A stretch of DNA of 6,205 nt. Origin: Rickettsiales bacterium (lineage in GTDB: Bacteria; Pseudomonadota; Alphaproteobacteria; Rickettsiales; UBA1997). A model generated the notes under the pieces. That model worked only from the letters and a program-made list of their open reading frames with translations, was not told where the DNA came from and did not search any database. The first letter of the stretch is position 1; every line of letters starts with the position of its first letter. Location: contig CANGNU010000062.1 in NCBI GenBank assembly GCA_947455365.1, positions 1-6,205 of the forward strand, written 5' to 3'. Below are positions 5,029-6,205 of the stretch, piece by piece. Both the position numbers and the translations under genes were made by a program.

Positions 5029-5277
5029 CTAGAGAATTTTAATCTCGAGTGCGTGCAGGCCTTGGGTGAATTCTTCGGCGACAATTTTATTTACTTTTTT
5101 GTGGGCTTGTAGGCGGCTTAGTTTGCTTAGCTCGTGCGATTTTATAATTATTGCAAAATGGGTTTCAAGAGTGCCGTTATCGCCTGCGTGGCCGCGGTGG
5201 GCGGCAGAATTATTTTGCACTTCCAAAAATTCTGGCTGCAATTCTTTGCTTAATTTTGCGTAGATTTTTTCTTTCAT
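5029..5277 (-). CDS. bolA: BolA family protein
   Basis: BolA proteins are small partners of monothiol glutaredoxins in iron-sulfur cluster handling; some act as stress regulators. The 82 residues form the whole domain: MKEKIYAKLSKELQPEFLEV, then AAHRGHAGDNG (25-35), ETHFAIIIKS (38-47), and the C-terminal GLHALEI with the invariant His75. The frame could be extended to an ATG at 5349, but that would overlap the 3' end of manC by 71 bases. The ATG at 5277 starts exactly at the family N-terminus, one base after the manC stop, and is preferred. It therefore probably depends on manC transcription. BolA versus the IbaG/BolA2 subgroup is not resolved; HRGHAGD is typical of BolA1-like members. No glutaredoxin gene is nearby. 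Confidence 0.92.
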   Translation of the reverse strand: MKEKIYAKLSKELQPEFLEVQNNSAAHRGHAGDNGTLETHFAIIIKSHELSKLSRLQAHKKVNKIVAEEFTQGLHALEIKIL

Positions 5278-5278
5278 G

Positions 5279-6205
5279 CTAGCGTCCGTAAATATCACTG
5301 AAGCGTACAATATCATCTTCGCCCAAATAACCGCCAGTTTGCACTTCAATAATTTCTAGCGGCTCGGCGCCTTTATTTTCTAGGCGATGTTTTTTGCCCA
5401 GCGGAATAAAAGTTGATTCACCCTGCTTTAACACAAATTCTTTTTCCTCGCAAGTAACCACAGCGCTGCCTCGCACCACAATCCAATGCTCGGCGCGATG
5501 ATGATGCATTTGTAACGAAAGTGACGCACCTTGTTTTACAATAATGCGCTTAACCTTGAAACCACTGGCCTCGTCAAGTGTTTCAAAACTGCCCCACGGT
5601 CGCAAAACTTTGGTGTGAGAATTGCATTCTTCGCGTTTTTTCTCCTTCAAAATTTCGTAAATTTTTTTGACATCTTGCGCGCTATTTTTATGCGCCACCA
5701 AAACTACATCTTTCAAATTTACAATGACAAGGTCTTCCACGCCTAGAGCGGCAACCATTCCGCTTTGCGAATTAATATAGCAATTTTTGCTATTTTGTGC
5801 AATTACATCGCCGATAAAGCTATTTTTTTCAGAATCTTGCGCAGAATTATTGGCAATAGCGCTCCAATTTCCAACATCATCCCAACCGACCGCAAGCGGC
5901 GCCACTGCTATCTTGCCAGCAGTTGCAAGTTTTTCCATCACAGCGTAATCGATAGAAATATTTGGTGAATTAGCGAAAGATTTTTCATCTAAACGAGTAA
6001 AGTCAAGGTCTTGCGCGGCCTTTAAATAAGAGGCTTCGCAAGCTTGATAAATTTCTGGCTGCAATTTTTTTAGCTCTTGTAAATAAATTGAAGCGCGAAA
6101 CATAAAAATTCCACTATTCCATAGGCAGCCTTCAGCAATAAGGCTTGCGGCGGTTTCTTTGTTGGGCTTTTCAATAAATTTTTGTACAATGAATGCGCTA
6201 GAATT
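5279..6205 (-). CDS. manC: Mannose-1-phosphate guanylyltransferase / mannose-6-phosphate isomerase, 5' end off the right edge
   Basis: This bifunctional enzyme (ManC/CpsB/XanB/AlgA type) makes GDP-mannose for surface polysaccharides. The C-terminal cupin interconverts mannose 6-phosphate and fructose 6-phosphate, and the N-terminal domain joins mannose 1-phosphate to GTP. The frame is open to 6205, so 308 of roughly 470 residues are visible. An internal ATG at 6103 is not the start, because the 34 codons before it encode FIEKP and LWNSGIF, conserved in the transferase domain. Counting visible residues, SIDYAVMEK is at 84-92 and GWDDVGNW at 107-114 (often GWSDVGSW). RPWGSFETL (202-210) begins the isomerase domain. 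QMHHHRAEHW (232-241) and the later His273 supply cupin metal ligands. The end, GGYLGEDDIVRFSDIYGR, is typical. The nucleotide-binding N-terminus is outside the window. bolA follows after one base. Confidence 0.95.
   Translation of the reverse strand, partial: NSSAFIVQKFIEKPNKETAASLIAEGCLWNSGIFMFRASIYLQELKKLQPEIYQACEASYLKAAQDLDFTRLDEKSFANSPNISIDYAVMEKLATAGKIAVAPLAVGWDDVGNWSAIANNSAQDSEKNSFIGDVIAQNSKNCYINSQSGMVAALGVEDLVIVNLKDVVLVAHKNSAQDVKKIYEILKEKKREECNSHTKVLRPWGSFETLDEASGFKVKRIIVKQGASLSLQMHHHRAEHWIVVRGSAVVTCEEKEFVLKQGESTFIPLGKKHRLENKGAEPLEIIEVQTGGYLGEDDIVRFSDIYGR

Noticed and set aside
5278..5349. Longer BolA form starting at the ATG at 5349
   Set aside because: The extra 24 residues are unlike BolA and come from a shifted reading of the manC 3' end. 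The ATG at 5277 matches the family start.
5279..6103. manC as a complete 274-residue protein starting at 6103
   Set aside because: The upstream codons to the window edge stay in frame and encode conserved transferase motifs, so the true start is beyond the right edge.

Overview
The window looks like chromosomal core sequence from an AT-rich proteobacterium. An alphaproteobacterium is the best guess, from the DUF2628 protein beside hisH, the ClpP/ClpX sequence style and the tRNA with encoded CCA. This assignment rests on remembered family patterns, not a search. Histidine and GDP-mannose synthesis genes argue against an extremely reduced parasite. There is no insertion sequence, phage gene, CRISPR array or rRNA. 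None of the seven complete protein genes has a convincing Shine-Dalgarno sequence.

Layout. Bases 1-2863 read leftward (minus strand): grpE, a CAU-anticodon tRNA (probably tRNA-Ile2), rpmI (L35), rplT (L20), a DUF2628 membrane protein, hisH, and the start of an unidentified reading frame that runs off the left edge. Bases 3054-5027 read rightward: clpP then clpX. Bases 5029-6205 read leftward again: manC (its 5' part is beyond the right edge) followed by bolA. The clpX and bolA stop codons are separated by one base. No gene-free stretch exceeds 300 bases; the longest are 190 bp (grpE/clpP) and 186 bp (rpmI/tRNA).

How it fits together. The centre of the window is a protein-quality-control locus. 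grpE (DnaK nucleotide exchange factor) and clpP-clpX (ATP-dependent protease) diverge from one 190-bp region. That region holds two opposed promoter-like sites that share one palindromic -10 (ATTATATAAT) and carry identical 9-base -35 blocks (CAACTCTTG). The CTTG-17/18-TTATAT layout resembles alphaproteobacterial heat-shock sigma (RpoH) promoters, so the locus may be a compact bidirectional heat-shock switch. This is the best regulatory signal in the window.

Other points of note are a pair of abutting hairpins in the rpmI leader, a GAAA-capped hairpin between rplT and the DUF2628 gene, and a ClpX whose RKH substrate loop reads RKT. I see no wholly new gene system. The novelty here is regulatory architecture and small departures in otherwise ordinary genes.
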